A DNA stretch of 24,386 nt. Source: Trichomonas tenax. Lineage: Eukaryota > Parabasalia > Trichomonadida > Trichomonadidae. The stretch covers positions 1 to 24,386 of the forward strand of contig JALKBU010000797.1 in the NCBI GenBank assembly GCA_023091735.1. The letters run 5' to 3'. The translations under genes and the position numbers were made by a program. Below the pieces are notes generated by a model. It ran no database searches. It saw only the letters and a program-made list of their open reading frames with translations, and was not told the origin of the DNA. This document shows positions 7,775-16,580 of this stretch, one piece after another. The stretch's first letter is position 1, and the number at the start of each line of letters is the position of its first letter.

Positions 7775-8874
7775 ATGTGCTTTTTACCCGTTTTGCTGTG
7801 TTGGATTTACCCCCTGTTTTTGTTTTTTCTTTGTAAGTTGCTTAAGCTTCGATTCAGCAGGTTTTTACTCTGAGTAAGTTAATCCAACGGGAACTACATT
7901 TCATTTCTCGTTAACTTTGCAGCCTGGTTACGATATCATCATATTGTTCTCAGATGCAAATACTTTTAAAGAGGGGGAATCCATTCTTAAACATGTTTAC
8001 AGGAATCCACCATCTTTAATGATTTATACTTCGTTTAGACGACTTTTATATTTTTCAATATTCAGTATTTCCACATCTTGTGATTACGCTGATGTAGTTA
8101 TCTTCTTCAAGTTCTTACTCTGAATTTATCTCTTCACCAGGAACCATAACTTTGCAATTTTCGTTATATTCCTATCCTGTTAATGATGTTATCGTTTTGT
8201 TCTCAGATGCAAAAAGTTTCAATATCGCATCATATACACTATCATCAGTGCATCAAAATCCAACACCGTTGGATGTTACTACATCATCATCAAAATACTT
8301 GAACTTCTCTGTTTTTCGTCTTCGCAAAAGTTCTTGTAATTACGTAGATGCAATCATCGAAGGAAGTACATCATATGAATATCTCTTTAGAGAAAACGAT
8401 TTAAGAAATAGTTATTCATATTATGTTTTATTCCAATATCAAAACTCAATGACCTTCGATTTGTATCGATCAAGTGACACTGAATCACAAGATGAATTAA
8501 TTTATTACACGGATTTAGACATGTATGATAATAATTATTACTCAGTTTCATCAAGCACCACTGAATCAGGTAATACATTGTTATTCAGAGTTGTAATGGA
8601 TAGTTCTCTTATTAATACTGGAACTGCGATGGGAGTCCGCAGCATTTCTGGAGCCGTCAATAAAAGTGAGGGAAAGTATTCTGTGGGATCATATTCTTCA
8701 GCTTTGCAAGTCAGAACTAAATCTCAAAATCCAACACAAAGACCAAACGATAGGAACAATAATGGTTCTTCTTATTCACCAAGTGATGGAATGGAAATTG
8801 CAATGATTATTGTTACTTCCATTCTAATAATTATAATTTTTTTTGGAACTATTGTTCGCGGATGCATGAAATAA
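7775..8874 (+). pseudogene. broken type I surface protein with tandem ectodomain
   Basis: The gene starts at ATG 7775, with a very hydrophobic leader (MCFLPVLLCWIYPLFLFFL). The body then lies in other frames. A first domain follows, broken by TAA at 7875-7877, that includes PGYDIIILFSDANTF and SCDYADVVI (7878-8097). After a further shift at about 8095-8112 comes a second, homologous domain with PVNDVIVLFSDAKSF and SCNYVDAIIEG. From 8101 to 8874 one frame is open but has no early ATG. It adds a Ser/Asn/Tyr-rich stalk and ends in a membrane helix (IAMIIVTSILIIIIFFGTIV) with a short basic cytoplasmic tail. The two domains align over about 75 residues, so the first arose by tandem duplication. 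At least two frameshifts and one stop make an intact product unlikely. The family is not one I can name. The TTG codons at 7917 and 8152 are not believable starts. Confidence 0.6.
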
Positions 8875-9142
8875 TTATTTCTTTAAACATCAAATTAGAT
8901 TGATATACAATGCTTTCAAACCCATGATTAAAAAATGCATGATAATTCAATACAATGTAAACATGTTATGATTAATGACAGAATTATAGGATGAAATTTT
9001 TTTGATAGGTTTTTGCTTTTCAACACCGATTCAGTTGGTCAAAATTTTATCAATGAACAAAGTGAGGTAAATAACTAGAAATAGACACTCATTGGATCAA
9101 CACCATATATAAAAAGAAAACGAACACATCAAGATTAAAGCA
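8875..9142. other. short intergenic stretch
   Basis: No gene seen. AT-rich, ending just before a possible Initiator at 9143. Confidence 0.5.
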
Positions 9143-9700
9143 TCATTTAATATGAAGGTGAGATGATAATCAGAAATTTTAATTAAATTTCTCTATATAT
9201 GTATTTTTTTTTTTTGAATTTATTGCCATGATTTTTCATGATAATATTTTTTGCTTTTATCTGATCATTCATCACGTTTTTAAAATAGCAATGACTCTGT
9301 GGATACTATTCTAATTCTTGACATCGATATGATTCATCATTTTCTCATTTATTGAATCGACATTCATCCACTCAATTTCTGGTTTTGATGTTAGGTTTTG
9401 AGACCGTATAAATCATTGGCTTTTTTGAAAGCTGGCAAGCAATATTCAGTTTTTGAATGTCAGCATCTTTAATTGATTACGAAAATGCAGTAAGTGAATG
9501 AAGTTCATCAAATAAATATCTCTTTAGAGGAAATGATTTAAGTAATGATCATTCAATGGATTACAATTTATCCACAGAATCAAGTGAGAGGCCGTGATTT
9601 TACTTAGATCTAGACATGTTTAATAAAAACTATTATTATTATGTTTGTTGCTTCTCTTGTTTGTGCATGCATGATACATTCATTATTCGTCATGTTTTCG
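9143..9700 (+). pseudogene. highly decayed third copy of the surface gene
   Basis: DNA at 9515-9542 matches 8379-8406 of the preceding gene at 26 of 28 bases (AATATCTCTTTAGAG then GATTTAAG). A second match lies around 9604-9635 (GAT(T/C)TAGACATGT) against about 8513-8545, and weaker similarity extends to about 9430 and 9700. Relative to the better copy there are stops, small deletions and about 45 bp missing between the two matched blocks. An Initiator-like TCATT at 9143-9147 lies 5 nt before ATG 9152-9154, which may be the old start; the frame closes after four codons. The left boundary is uncertain because 9160-9430 shows no clear similarity. Confidence 0.5.
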
Positions 9701-9894
9701 TTAATTTCTACTTGAAAATTACCCTCCAAATCGTGTTAAATTGCAATGTTATCAAACACGGAATCGATATACATTCATTTTTGATATTGAGCGCCCAATC
9801 ATACATAATCATCATAAGATAGTCTTCAATGCGGTTCATTGTCGAAAATGATGCGTCACATGTAATAAATGTGGATTTATGACAACTGTACTTT

Positions 9895-9899
9895 TCATA
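9895..9899 (+). promoter_or_regulatory. Initiator element of the two-domain surface protein gene
   Basis: TCATA at 9895-9899 fits TCA(C/T)(T/A). The presumed start A is 9897, 10 nt before ATG 9907. Confidence 0.6.
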
Positions 9900-9906
9900 A
9901 AATTTT

Positions 9907-11658
9907 ATGTTGATTTTACTGCTTTATCTCAGCTTCTCGTACCCGCGGCAGGGAGAATGCGACGAAATCAGCGTTACGTTTGAGATGCAGACAGTTACGT
10001 TCAGCAATAAAAAGTGTATCTTTGCGAATTTCATTTTTGCAACGAATAATCGCGTTAAAACATTAGTTTATGACGATCCAAGCCAACCACCAATATTCGA
10101 TGGCGAACAATATCGCTGTGTGACATCTTCCTCACTTCGACAGCTTCCCGTTGTCAAGTTACAATGTTTAGATTCCGAATGCAAAATTGATATCCTCAAA
10201 ATATCACCATCAATACACTACTCAGTCGATAATAGAGACATTGAATTTCGTTCTTTCGTTGATACAAGAAAATATTCTACAAAAGGACAAATTTACTTCC
10301 AGAAAGTAACAATCGACCATATACCGACATCAGTAACAAAGGATCTCATGATTGTAGGCAAAAGAGCTTCATACACTTTTACAAATCTGAATAATACAGA
10401 ATCTGCGATAAATGTTTACAACGACAATCACCAAGAAGATCCAGAAGTTAAGCAGTTCGCAGCGAACCAAAAGCAAACGTTTGAATTTCCATTATCATTC
10501 TTTTCAGTAAAAAGCGCTGGATTAGAAACAGACGCATCATTCTCTCTCGATTTTCCAGAGTCAACAAATGATAACTTATTCCCTCCGTTCTATGGAATGG
10601 TACCTATTGAGGCCGGCGCATACTCCTACAATGATCTTCTCAATACAGCTCTTAGACACGAAGATCGCGGAAATTATCCTTTTTCAGATGATTGCCAATT
10701 TCTTGTAACGAACAGATCTATTCAGGAGATCACATTCTCTGGCACGATTTGTGCGAAATCGAGCTACATGATTGAGAAAAACAGTGACGTCGAGATAAAT
10801 GTTTATGAGAGCTTGATTTACTCGGAATACGTCCTTAAAAAAGAACCATATTCGAACGTTCTTTTAGTTTCTCCGCTTTCAGAAGACCGAAAAGTTCTTT
10901 CAACTATCACATGCAAGAAGGAGACATGCAAACTCAAATATACTGCAATTTATCATTCAGTACAATTTGAATCAGAATATGATAATATGAACTATAGTGT
11001 CTTATTCCATACATATTTGAGCACATTTTCGTCCGGCAGTTATTTGTTGAATCAAACAATGCAAATTCGAGACAAAAAAGTTCACGTAACAGTATATAGA
11101 CCACTAGTTATTCCATTTTCTATTACAGAATTTGATTTCTTGTCTACAACTCAAACAAAAATACTAATAACAGATTCATCATCCGGAAGTTTGGAGCTTT
11201 CAGCAAACAAAATTTCATCTGTTGAAACAGATTTATCAATATATCCAAAATTTGAAGATAATTCTCCTGCTTTGGAAATAATAGAAGAATATAACAAAGC
11301 ATCAGACAAAGATATGTTTGTTTCCAAAGTTAAACATCACTCTATTAATGTTTCATGGAACAAAAAAGCAGCAAATGCAGATGCACTTCCATTCCCAAAG
11401 TTCCATGGATACATTCCTGTTGGTTCAGGCATTGTAACATACGATGATTTCAAAACAACTTTCACTGAAAAAGCACCAGAAGATCCAAACGAGCCCGATA
11501 AAACAATAACAGACGAACCTGACAAAAAGAAAAAGCTTTCAGGCGGTGCAATAGCTGGTATTGTTATTGGGGTTATCGCTGCAATTGCCATCATCGCAAT
11601 AATTATTTTCTTCGTCGTTAGGAAGGAAGGATCGAATTCATCTGACATTAAACCATAA
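9907..11658 (+). CDS. type I membrane protein with two homologous ectodomain halves
   Basis: This is an intact 583-residue protein. Residues 1 to about 12 form a short hydrophobic signal sequence (LILLLYLSFSY). The extracellular part is beta-rich and has several N-glycosylation sites (NNT, NRS, NYS, NQT, NVS). It contains an internal duplication. A pair of close cysteines (QCLDSECKI near 85; TCKKETCKL near 333) and a Pro/Gly block (FPPFYGMVPIEAGAYSYNDL near 225; FPKFHGYIPVGSGIVTYDDF near 496) recur about 250-270 residues apart. A Lys/Glu/Pro-rich stalk (about 521-545) leads to a membrane helix at about 547-571 (AIAGIVIGVIAAIAIIAIII), which contains a GxxxG-type motif, and a 12-residue tail. 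No enzymatic motif is visible. A cell-surface receptor or adhesin is plausible but unproven. The family is not recognised. Confidence 0.85.
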   Translation: MLILLLYLSFSYPRQGECDEISVTFEMQTVTFSNKKCIFANFIFATNNRVKTLVYDDPSQPPIFDGEQYRCVTSSSLRQLPVVKLQCLDSECKIDILKISPSIHYSVDNRDIEFRSFVDTRKYSTKGQIYFQKVTIDHIPTSVTKDLMIVGKRASYTFTNLNNTESAINVYNDNHQEDPEVKQFAANQKQTFEFPLSFFSVKSAGLETDASFSLDFPESTNDNLFPPFYGMVPIEAGAYSYNDLLNTALRHEDRGNYPFSDDCQFLVTNRSIQEITFSGTICAKSSYMIEKNSDVEINVYESLIYSEYVLKKEPYSNVLLVSPLSEDRKVLSTITCKKETCKLKYTAIYHSVQFESEYDNMNYSVLFHTYLSTFSSGSYLLNQTMQIRDKKVHVTVYRPLVIPFSITEFDFLSTTQTKILITDSSSGSLELSANKISSVETDLSIYPKFEDNSPALEIIEEYNKASDKDMFVSKVKHHSINVSWNKKAANADALPFPKFHGYIPVGSGIVTYDDFKTTFTEKAPEDPNEPDKTITDEPDKKKKLSGGAIAGIVIGVIAAIAIIAIIIFFVVRKEGSNSSDIKP

Positions 11659-11755
11659 ACTATCTTTATATTTCAACTTTGTAACAAATAATTATTCTCA
11701 AATAAAAAATAACAAATCAACCAAAAAGATGAAATACTATTGAAATTGTTAAAAT
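11659..11755. terminator. short convergent intergenic region
   Basis: The 97 bp between two convergent genes hold both 3' ends. TAAA occurs in the plus direction just after the stop of the upstream gene, consistent with the trichomonad TAAA poly(A) signal. No hairpin is evident. Confidence 0.3.
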
Positions 11756-12448
11756 TTAGATATTCTTGTACTGATCGACCTCACCTCTGATGTTGTTCTG
11801 GACTTCATTGAATACCTGTGTGATCTCGTTAGCTGTGAGTGGACGCCACGTGCGAGATGTGTGGGAAGAGCGGCTTAAGCCTCCGAAGCGCTTTGTTGAT
11901 GTCTTGACAGCGTTGTTAGCGTAGATTTGAGCATTGGAGATAGCTTCACGGACGTCGAGGTTGTAAGTGTTTCCGTTCTTTGTGATCTTGACGACGCATG
12001 TGCCGAGTGTAGCTGTGCGATCCTTAACGTCACCAAGCTTGTCGAAGTTGAGTGTGTTGAAGAGGGACTTTGTTGTTGTGGCGAAACGGGCGCGCTGGAA
12101 GAATCTTCTGAGATTGTTAGCATCGATCTTGAATTCAGAGACAACCTGGTTAACGAGGGAATCGAGGTTTGTTGTGGAGTACTGCTTGCTGCCTAAATGC
12201 TTCTCCATTCTTGTAATTTTGATTGGCTCTGTCCAAGCAGAATCCTTTCTATCGTAGATGACCTTTGAGACGGCATGGCCAACGGAGTGAACGGCTTTAA
12301 CGACTGGCTTTGTAATTGGCTTTGTAACTTTCTTAACGGCATGGCCTACTTTTTTGACGACCCTTCTGAGCTTCCTGCCCCAGCCGTTCTGGTCTGGTAA
12401 CTCGTATGGCTCCAAAGTGAGCGCTAATGCGAGGAATATGACAAACAT
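11756..12448 (-). CDS. secreted protein with cationic amphipathic N-terminal segment
   Basis: This intact 230-residue protein begins with a short hydrophobic signal sequence (MFVIFLALALT), then an acidic/proline linker (LEPYELPDQN, 12-21). Residues 22-65 carry twelve Lys/Arg and three His and no acidic residue. They begin GWGRKLRRVVKKVGHAVKKV, contain a repeated VGHAV(K/S)KV and have proline hinges (KPITKP). Charge spacing suggests amphipathic helices of the kind found in membrane-active or antimicrobial peptides. The remaining 165 residues have one cysteine, a helix-rich part (SLVNQVVSEFKI to KSLFNTL) and a beta-prone part (TCVVKITKNGNTYNL). The family is not recognised. It could be a precursor whose cationic part is released, or a nucleic-acid- or surface-binding secreted protein. 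Codons are markedly more GC-rich than in neighbours, suggesting high expression. The convergent neighbour is the two-domain surface protein. Confidence 0.85.
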   Translation of the reverse strand: MFVIFLALALTLEPYELPDQNGWGRKLRRVVKKVGHAVKKVTKPITKPVVKAVHSVGHAVSKVIYDRKDSAWTEPIKITRMEKHLGSKQYSTTNLDSLVNQVVSEFKIDANNLRRFFQRARFATTTKSLFNTLNFDKLGDVKDRTATLGTCVVKITKNGNTYNLDVREAISNAQIYANNAVKTSTKRFGGLSRSSHTSRTWRPLTANEITQVFNEVQNNIRGEVDQYKNI

Positions 12449-12456
12449 ATTTTTGT

Positions 12457-12465
12457 AAAACCGTA
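12457..12465 (-). promoter_or_regulatory. Myb-like site upstream of the cationic protein gene
   Basis: In the gene's sense direction the upstream sequence is TTACGGTTTTAC, whose complement contains AACCG, a match to the Myb core AACNG. It lies about 9-17 nt before the ATG. No TCA(C/T)(T/A) Initiator is present there. Confidence 0.4.
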
Positions 12466-13398
12466 ATAATCATTGATTGTCAATTTGCCAGTCACGTTTT
12501 AACCTTTTTCTTTTTTCTGATCTGTTTCTTATTTCGGTTGCAAAACATCATCTTTCGATGTACAATGTCTAAGTATATTAATTATTTTCGCAAACTGCAA
12601 ATTATTAAAATCTCTTATTCAAAAAAATAAGCCATAAATCAGTTCTGATTGATGCAGTAAATAGACATTATGGATGTTGTCTAAACATTACATTCCACAA
12701 TCTTATATACTTTAATATTGATCATATTTTCTGCATTTCTTTTTTTATCTTTATTGAACGCAAAACGTATAAAATAGCCTGGATTTTCATATAGTTTATT
12801 TTAGCCACTTCATGCACAACATCAGCAATAATAGGAATAACCTATAACCAAACTCTAAATAGTGAAGAGATAGAATAATCTTGAAGAAATCTCCAAAATA
12901 TCATCATTTGTCATTTTACATGACAAATAATAGATAATACTTGATGAAATTTGAAGAAGTTGTTATGGATGTATTCTGATACATGAAAAAGAATCTCAAA
13001 ATACATGAAAAGGCTCTTTTCGCTTTCACTTTTTTAAACTCAAAAATTGCAAAATAATGTTATAAAATCAAGGCTCACATTTATTTATATCATTAGCACT
13101 ACATAAACTCACTTCTTTATAGTCTAGTTAGTATACCTACTGAGTTTGAAGTCAGTTGCAAAAACCTTTCAAATTCAATTTTATATTTTCATCATTCTCA
13201 CGAAATATTTTAATAACCAATCATTCAGAAGACGTATAACCTGTTGGAAGTTCTTTCGTAAGGCATAATGAAGATTTAGCTTCTCCAAGAAGTATGAAAA
13301 AATAAGGCAAGGGCTGTTGCCCCTTAATTAAAAAGTACTCAAAAAATGGGAAATAACGTAATTCACTTTCAAAATGTCTGTTTGAAAATTGATTCAAG
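12466..13398. other. AT-rich intergenic stretch
   Basis: No gene recognised. It contains the TGTCA dyad at 12906-12928 and a pair of ATACATGAAAA(G) direct repeats around 12980-13012. Confidence 0.55.
12906..12928. repeat. TGTCA-type inverted repeat, copy 3
   Basis: ATTTGTCA (12906-12913) and TGACAAAT (12921-12928) form a perfect 8-bp dyad around TTTTACA. The segment TTTTACATGACAA is identical to one at 2625-2637 and to 23953-23965. Confidence 0.65.
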
Positions 13399-13403
13399 TC
13401 ATA
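13399..13403 (+). promoter_or_regulatory. Initiator element of the glycosyltransferase gene
   Basis: TCATA at 13399-13403 with presumed start A 13401, 12 nt before ATG 13413. Confidence 0.6.
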
Positions 13404-13412
13404 CTAACCTTA

Positions 13413-14389
13413 ATGCGAAATAAGATGCATCGAAATCTCTTAATAGGATTTTCTATACTCTTCGTTATCAGTAGCATATGGTTCTACACGTACCACATGG
13501 ACATAAACATAACCAAAATCCAAGTTAACATGACTCGTTACCCGACAATTTTTATGGTTTCGTTTCTGTTCCTTGGGGATTGCACAGACAGGTTCATTTG
13601 CTTAACACATGGCTAAGGGAAGTCGAATTTCCTCATAATTACGCGTTTATGTGTGAAAAACCAGAAGATTTTGATAAACAAATAAATAAAACTCAACGAA
13701 ACATACTTTTTATACCACCAGATAAAGATTTACTTGCTCTAAAGAACAAAACTGAGAATTCTATCGCATATAATCAAGATATTTCGGCACGAAGATTTAC
13801 AGGAATGAGATATTTCCTTTACAATACAACTAACGACTACTACTGGTCCCTGACTGATGATATTCCCATTGATTATGCCTCAATTTACAGATTGCTAAAT
13901 TATTTAAATACAAAGTATAATTCATTCACTGATTTCGTATTTACTGGTCATTGGATGAGTTCATTCATCCAGGGAGGAACAGGTTTTATTATGTCACGAA
14001 GAGCAGCGGAAGAAGTTGTTAATAGAGCAGAAGAACTTATATCAACATTAACACTGCCTGATGATGTTGAATTCGACCGCATAAGAGTTTGGTTGAATCT
14101 AACTGTTGCAGATGCTATGTGTCCATTTATGTTTGGCGAAGAGCCTACAATGTTCACAGAAGATTTCCACAAAGGTAATATAACAAAATGTACGACTCCA
14201 GATGAATGGTGGAGTCCGTATTTCAAGCTTATAGACTTAATAGCGCTTCATGCTAGATATGTTAATTCTGATAAAATGCTTGCTAACCTCATTAAAGCTA
14301 AAAGGGAGAGGCATGATTTATATTACACTCAAAGTGGAAGTGAATTAAAGTTATGTTATGGCGAAGAATATAATGATTATGACGTTTAA
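13413..14389 (+). pseudogene. frameshifted Fringe/GT31-like glycosyltransferase
   Basis: ATG 13413 opens a frame with a type II signal-anchor (LLIGFSILFVISSIWFYTY), as expected for a Golgi or ER glycosyltransferase. This frame runs into non-conserved sequence and stops at 13614-13616. The catalytic domain is in another frame that is open from 13475 to 14389 but has no ATG near its start. It contains FYGFVSVPWGLHRQVHLL and LNTWLREVEFP (about 13550-13630), an acidic metal-binding-type motif TDDIP (from 13853), and GGTGFIMSRRAAEEVV (from about 13973). The order (N-terminal strand, DxD-like motif, GGxG block) is typical of Fringe-like beta-glycosyltransferases. The shift lies between about 13475 and 13556, most likely near 13530-13550. 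Apart from it the gene looks complete, so a recent mutation or an assembly error is possible. The first two codons of the usual DDD motif reading here are Thr-Asp. Confidence 0.7.
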
Positions 14390-14413
14390 AAAAGACCTTC
14401 TCTCTCTTTAAGG

Positions 14414-14428
14414 CTATCCCTCGGATAG
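14414..14428. repeat. small hairpin after the glycosyltransferase gene
   Basis: CTATCC (14414-14419) and GGATAG (14423-14428) with a CTC loop, 25 bp after the stop codon. It could mark the 3' end of the transcript; trichomonad use of hairpins there is not established. Confidence 0.3.
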
Positions 14429-15880
14429 AAAAAGTTCAGATTATCTTTATGTCCTATTGTGTAACAGCTAAACGCACATAAAAATTCTTTTAACTACTAG
14501 ATATACATATGTATTGAATCAGTTAGAAATTCATAATCAAAACTTTATTGAAGTTAATAGTGTTTTTTACAAAATCGAAATTTTGCATTATTAAGCTAGC
14601 AATATATAATTATTTTGACTTTTATATATGTTCATAAGCTTCGTTTAGTCACTATATATAAAAATATTTGTAACCAATTTTATTGCATCATCTTTCGTAG
14701 GTATAATGTTAGTATAGACATGAACCTGTAGCTGCAATATGAATGATGTGGCAACTTAACTTTTGGAGATACGAATTAGATTTAACTAATTTTAACTATA
14801 TGTGCAATGTTTTCTAAAAATATTTACATACATTATTGATGTGTAGTAATATATTCAACATTATTTGATAGTATCAATGAAGGGATAGGTAAATTGGTGA
14901 TGAAATTTCGGCATTTTAAGAAATTTTACAGATTTTTCTATCTTTTGGGTATCGAGATACGATGCATAGCTGTCACGATCATTGACTTTATGTATGCATG
15001 TTGTGGGCTGAACATTTGATGTATGTCAAAAATTAACGTCTTTGTCATATGATATAAAAGTGACAAAATTATTCATCATAATATTATTTGTTTGTTATTT
15101 AGGTTTCTCTGAAAATTGCACACTTATCTGAATCGAAATTAATAATTTCCGCCAAATATTTTCATTGTTAGCAAAAAGTTAATATATTTTTGTTTAGTTA
15201 CTATATTTACCTCTGCTATTCATGGAATACATTTGAATTATACTTCTGTTCATTTTCATGAATTGTTATTTTATGAATACTATAGGATCACCCAGAAATT
15301 GATCAATTTTCACATCGAATAAATTTTTCTTTCATTCGAATTACATTAATAGAAGACATCGAGAACTATAGAATGCTTCATTTTGTATATAAGTATTAGC
15401 AAAATATCAGTTAACTCATCAACGAACTTCCAATAATTTGATTTTATTTATTGGGTTAGGTCTGTTTAAATGCCAGAAAACAATGCTCCTGAACAATGCA
15501 AATGCATGTGCGTCCATACATTAACTAGAATAATAATGAATGTTTATAAAATGCATGATGTTAATAAAAAAAGGAAAAATCATCATAACTGGAATTAAAC
15601 CTAGCATTGACCCTAACTGTTATGCCATATTTGTCATGTAAAGTCAGATTTGAAATCAAATAGAAGATAATTTTACAATTTTGAAATCTCGAGAACTTAG
15701 GTTCACCAAGCTTAGTCTTTAATAAGGTATATTCCCCATGCCACATGGAATACACAATATAAATTTTATCGAAAAAAATTGGGAGGAAGGGAGTGAGAAG
15801 GGCTTTAGTTTAAATATGTGTGTTTTTAATTGCTTTTTTTCTTTATATATCATTGCATAACTTTGAGAGAAAGGAACCAT
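14429..15880. other. long AT-rich intergenic stretch
   Basis: I see no gene on either strand in about 1.45 kb. Short frames, such as a minus-strand one at 15561-15755, have no recognisable motif. Two TGTCA-type sites occur (15041-15067 and TTGTCATGTAAAG at 15631-15643). Confidence 0.55.
15041..15067. repeat. TGTCA-type inverted repeat, copy 4
   Basis: TTTGTCA (15041-15047) and TGACAAA (15061-15067) form a perfect 7-bp dyad with a 13-nt spacer, the same spacer length as copy 1. Confidence 0.5.
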
Positions 15881-15962
15881 GTATACCTGTCAAACCTGCG
15901 CAATATTGAATACTTTGCGCAAATTTAGGGAATGCGCTAAGCATGCGGCGGTTATACGCAAA

Positions 15963-16060
15963 GTGGGTTATTTTTTTACTCAATACACAAATTTTCCTCG
16001 CGTGCCGCTTTGCGGAACGCTCGGTTCTATTGGGAGGGGCTTCGCCACTCCCAAACCCAC
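15963..16060. other. GC-rich segment able to fold into a branched structure
   Basis: GTGGGTT (15963-15969) pairs with AACCCAC (16054-16060). Enclosed are CCGC-TTT-GCGG (16005-16015), the weaker GAAC-GCTCG-GTTC (16015-16027) and a long hairpin TTGGGAG-G-GGC-TTC-GCC-A-CTCCCAA (16030-16054). The right half (16000-16065) is by far the most GC-rich non-coding sequence in the window. It does not fit a tRNA (no T-arm or D-arm consensus). It could be a structured RNA, the end of a repeat element or a recombination/foldback structure. Confidence 0.45.
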
Positions 16061-16497
16061 CCCTGTAAAATCATCCACCAAAACAGAATTGAATGTCACA
16101 TTTTTTATTTGAATGCTTTGACATATTTTGTATGCTGCACAATCAATATAGCTATTTTGCAGCAAAAAATATTTGAACACGCACAAAATTCATAAGTGCG
16201 TATAATTCTGAGTGCGCACACTTTGTAAGCTATATAAAAATTGAAAAAGTCTGGTCGATTTTTCAGAACTTATTTGGCCTGTGCGTACTATCAATTATAT
16301 GCACCATACAAAAAATTCAGTGAGTTTTAAAATTGAACACCCACTATGGATTATTGATAGGAAAATAATATATTTTATGACTGATTCTATGGCAAGAGCT
16401 ATTATGAAGTATATTTACCGTTTAATGAAACTTCCATTTTAACTTTGTCTGCCTATAATAAGAAAAATATTTTTATTTTACGAATCCCATGTGCATA

Positions 16498-16580
16498 ACG
16501 GTTTTGTGTATGTCCAAAAACTACGCCATTGGTAAATGCTTAAGTGCCGCATACTTAAATGTGCAATGCGCAAAAACCGT
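16498..16580. repeat. 83-bp nested foldback
   Basis: ACGGTTTT (16498-16505) is matched by AAAACCGT (16573-16580). Inside lies TTAAGT (16540-16545) with ACTTAA (16553-16558) around a 7-nt GC-rich loop. The arrangement resembles a small foldback or miniature element, but the arms are short. Confidence 0.35.

Noticed and set aside
7917..8123. Separate small gene beginning at 7917
   Set aside because: The start would be TTG. The sequence aligns as the first of two tandem domains of the 7775-8874 locus and lies out of frame with it because of mutations.
11927..12257. Plus-strand frames antisense to the cationic protein gene
   Set aside because: They are mirror images of GC-biased codons. The minus-strand gene has the signal sequence and complete frame.
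15963..16060. tRNA gene
   Set aside because: A 7-bp closing stem is present, but there is no T-arm or D-arm consensus, no anticodon arm of standard size and the length is too great.
15879..16112. Protein gene over the GC-rich island
   Set aside because: The frame is short, the overlapping opposite frames are equally open, and the sequence is better explained by hairpin structure.
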